NCBI GenBank assembly: GCA_947385505.1
Contig: CANDLP010000139.1
Location: forward strand, 1 to 6,579
From: an uncultured Clostridia bacterium
GTDB taxonomy: Bacteria > Bacillota > Clostridia > Oscillospirales > Ruminococcaceae
Reading direction: 5' to 3'
Length of the DNA stretch: 6,579 nt
The stretch's first letter is position 1, and every line of letters starts with the position of its first letter. Below are positions 6,003 to 6,579 of this stretch, in pieces. The position numbers were made by a program, and so were the translations under genes. The notes beneath the pieces are model-generated. The model was not told where the DNA came from and ran no database searches. It worked only from the letters and a program-made list of their open reading frames with translations.

Positions 6003-6025
6003 AAAAGAGTAAAGATTTTGTAAAG
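5985..6025. promoter_or_regulatory. Four phased direct repeats, candidate response-regulator operator
   Basis: GTAAAG occurs at 5985-5990, 5997-6002, 6009-6014 and 6020-6025, giving start-to-start spacings of 12, 12 and 11 bp. Read in the operon direction the hexamers are TTTACA, TTTACT, TTTACC and TTTACC with 5-6 nt gaps. OmpR-family regulators bind such same-face direct repeats: Bacillus PhoP boxes (TTNACA-like with ~5 nt gaps) and SpaR/NisR pentanucleotide boxes are known cases. The array spans roughly -23 to -63 relative to the putative -10. The bound regulator is inferred; it is not encoded in this window. Confidence 0.6.
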
Positions 6026-6274
6026 ATTTTTTCAGGTATAGTTGGCAGTACAAATTCGTAAATTCTCAAAGTAAATGCAGCAGCGGCAATCAAGCCGCAT
6101 TTATTGCGAAAAAAGACAGCATTAACTTTAAGAAAAAAGACAAATATAACAAAAAAGAGCGTAAAATACAGACAAAAAAATAAAAAAAGGCAAAGCAAAC
6201 AAGCCTGAGGAAATGGCTTCTCAGACTAAATGCAGAATATAACAGCATTTACTATGATAAGAAGATCAAAAATA
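6026..6274. other. Gene-free spacer with A-rich tract and TAAATGC hairpins
   Basis: The whole stretch between the ATPase start and the transposase remnant (5935-6274) lacks a credible gene. It contains two structures with identical outer arms, TAAATGC/GCATTTA at 6072-6078 with 6097-6103, and at 6227-6233 with 6245-6251. The first also offers a GCGGC/GCCGC stem (6083-6087 and 6094-6098). A purine-rich, strongly A-biased tract runs from about 6105 to 6195. AAGCC/GGCTT and CTGAG/CTCAG pairs (6202-6224) make a weak further hairpin. The only reading frame here, on the minus strand, gives a Phe/Leu-rich low-complexity peptide with no motif. Confidence 0.5.
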
Positions 6275-6532
6275 TTATTTGATATTTTTAATCAGTGTTG
6301 GTGATTGAACAACATCTTCAGGAGGGATAAAAGAAGTCCCCAAGGAATTGGCTAATATTTCTGAATAATAGAAGGTAAAAACATCATAAGCGCTTTTACC
6401 TTTAAATTGTTTGCGTTTAACAGCGTTAACATGAGAAAAAATTAAGTCAACAGTTTCCTGTGAAAAATCGTCAAAAGAAGAACCCTTTGGAACAATATCA
6501 CGAAATAATGTGTGATTTTTTCGATATACCAA
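6275..6532 (-). pseudogene. C-terminal remnant of an IS30-family transposase
   Basis: The 85 residues read NHTLFRDIVPKGSSFDDFS, then SHVNAVKRKQFKGKSAYDVF, then FIPPEDVVQSP. This is the pattern at the end of clostridial IS30-family transposases (IPKGxSFDxxTQExxNxxxSHxNxxxRKxxxxKxxYxxF). The catalytic domain, including the DDE motif that should precede it, is missing. An in-frame TGA lies directly before the first codon (TTG at 6532), so this is no intact gene. Another frame stays open upstream to the window edge and could join at the A6 run (T6 on +, 6516-6521), which would suggest a frameshift; support is weak. The stop codon lies in a hairpin with arms AAAAATAT (6268-6275) and ATATTTTT (6282-6289). 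I could not recognise the IS terminal repeats. Base composition is more AT-rich than the operon beside it. Confidence 0.75.
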
Positions 6533-6579
6533 TCATAAAATCACTATCGGTAAAATGAATTGTCATAATTACTTTCCCG

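Noticed and set aside
5959..6198. 79-residue Phe/Leu-rich minus-strand frame upstream of the ATPase
   Set aside because: It is a translation of the A-rich spacer and the GTAAAG array, with low complexity, no ribosome binding site and no family signature.

Overview
The window looks like chromosomal DNA of an anaerobic Firmicute, most likely class Clostridia and plausibly the Ruminococcaceae/Oscillospiraceae. That is inference. It rests on purine-rich Shine-Dalgarno sites, a NodB deacetylase of the spore-former (PdaB/YlxY-like) type with a Thr/Pro-rich tail, a peptide-antibiotic-type ABC operon with a small single-membrane-segment histidine kinase, an IS30-type transposase remnant, and abundant small palindromic repeats. 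Every convincing gene is on the minus strand, so biological order runs right to left.

Right end (6579 to 5935): a broken C-terminal piece of an IS30-family transposase, then about 340 bases without a gene. This stretch holds hairpins built on the 7-mer TAAATGC. Just upstream of the ABC operon it also holds four evenly spaced direct repeats (GTAAAG on +, TTTACN on -, starting every 11-12 bp) next to a -10-like box. The array has the geometry of an OmpR-family response-regulator operator.

Centre (5934 to 3266): a tight three-gene operon. It encodes an ABC ATPase with a Glu in place of the Q-loop Gln (the 'E-loop' of LanF/BcrA proteins) and two paralogous ABC-2 permeases. This is the layout of LanFEG/BcrAB-type exporters that protect membranes from peptide antibiotics. 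A sensor kinase (3031 to 2132) follows in the same direction, but no response regulator lies in the window. Between permease and kinase sits a ~165 bp palindromic, TA-flanked, MITE-like element that carries a bidirectional terminator-like hairpin. It could uncouple the kinase from the operon. A perfect 17-bp stem at 1977-2018 ends this transcription unit.

Left part (1892 to 21): a membrane-anchored polysaccharide deacetylase lies between two inverted copies of a ~110 bp repeat, each with three hairpins. One hairpin shows a compensatory C-G to G-C exchange between copies. The repeat edge forms the gene's stop codon on one side and a possible -10 on the other. The deacetylase has a modified metal-site motif and a long tail: a predicted helical part, a Tyr/Asp/Gly-rich patch, then a Thr/Pro repeat.

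No tRNA, rRNA, CRISPR array or complete insertion sequence was seen.
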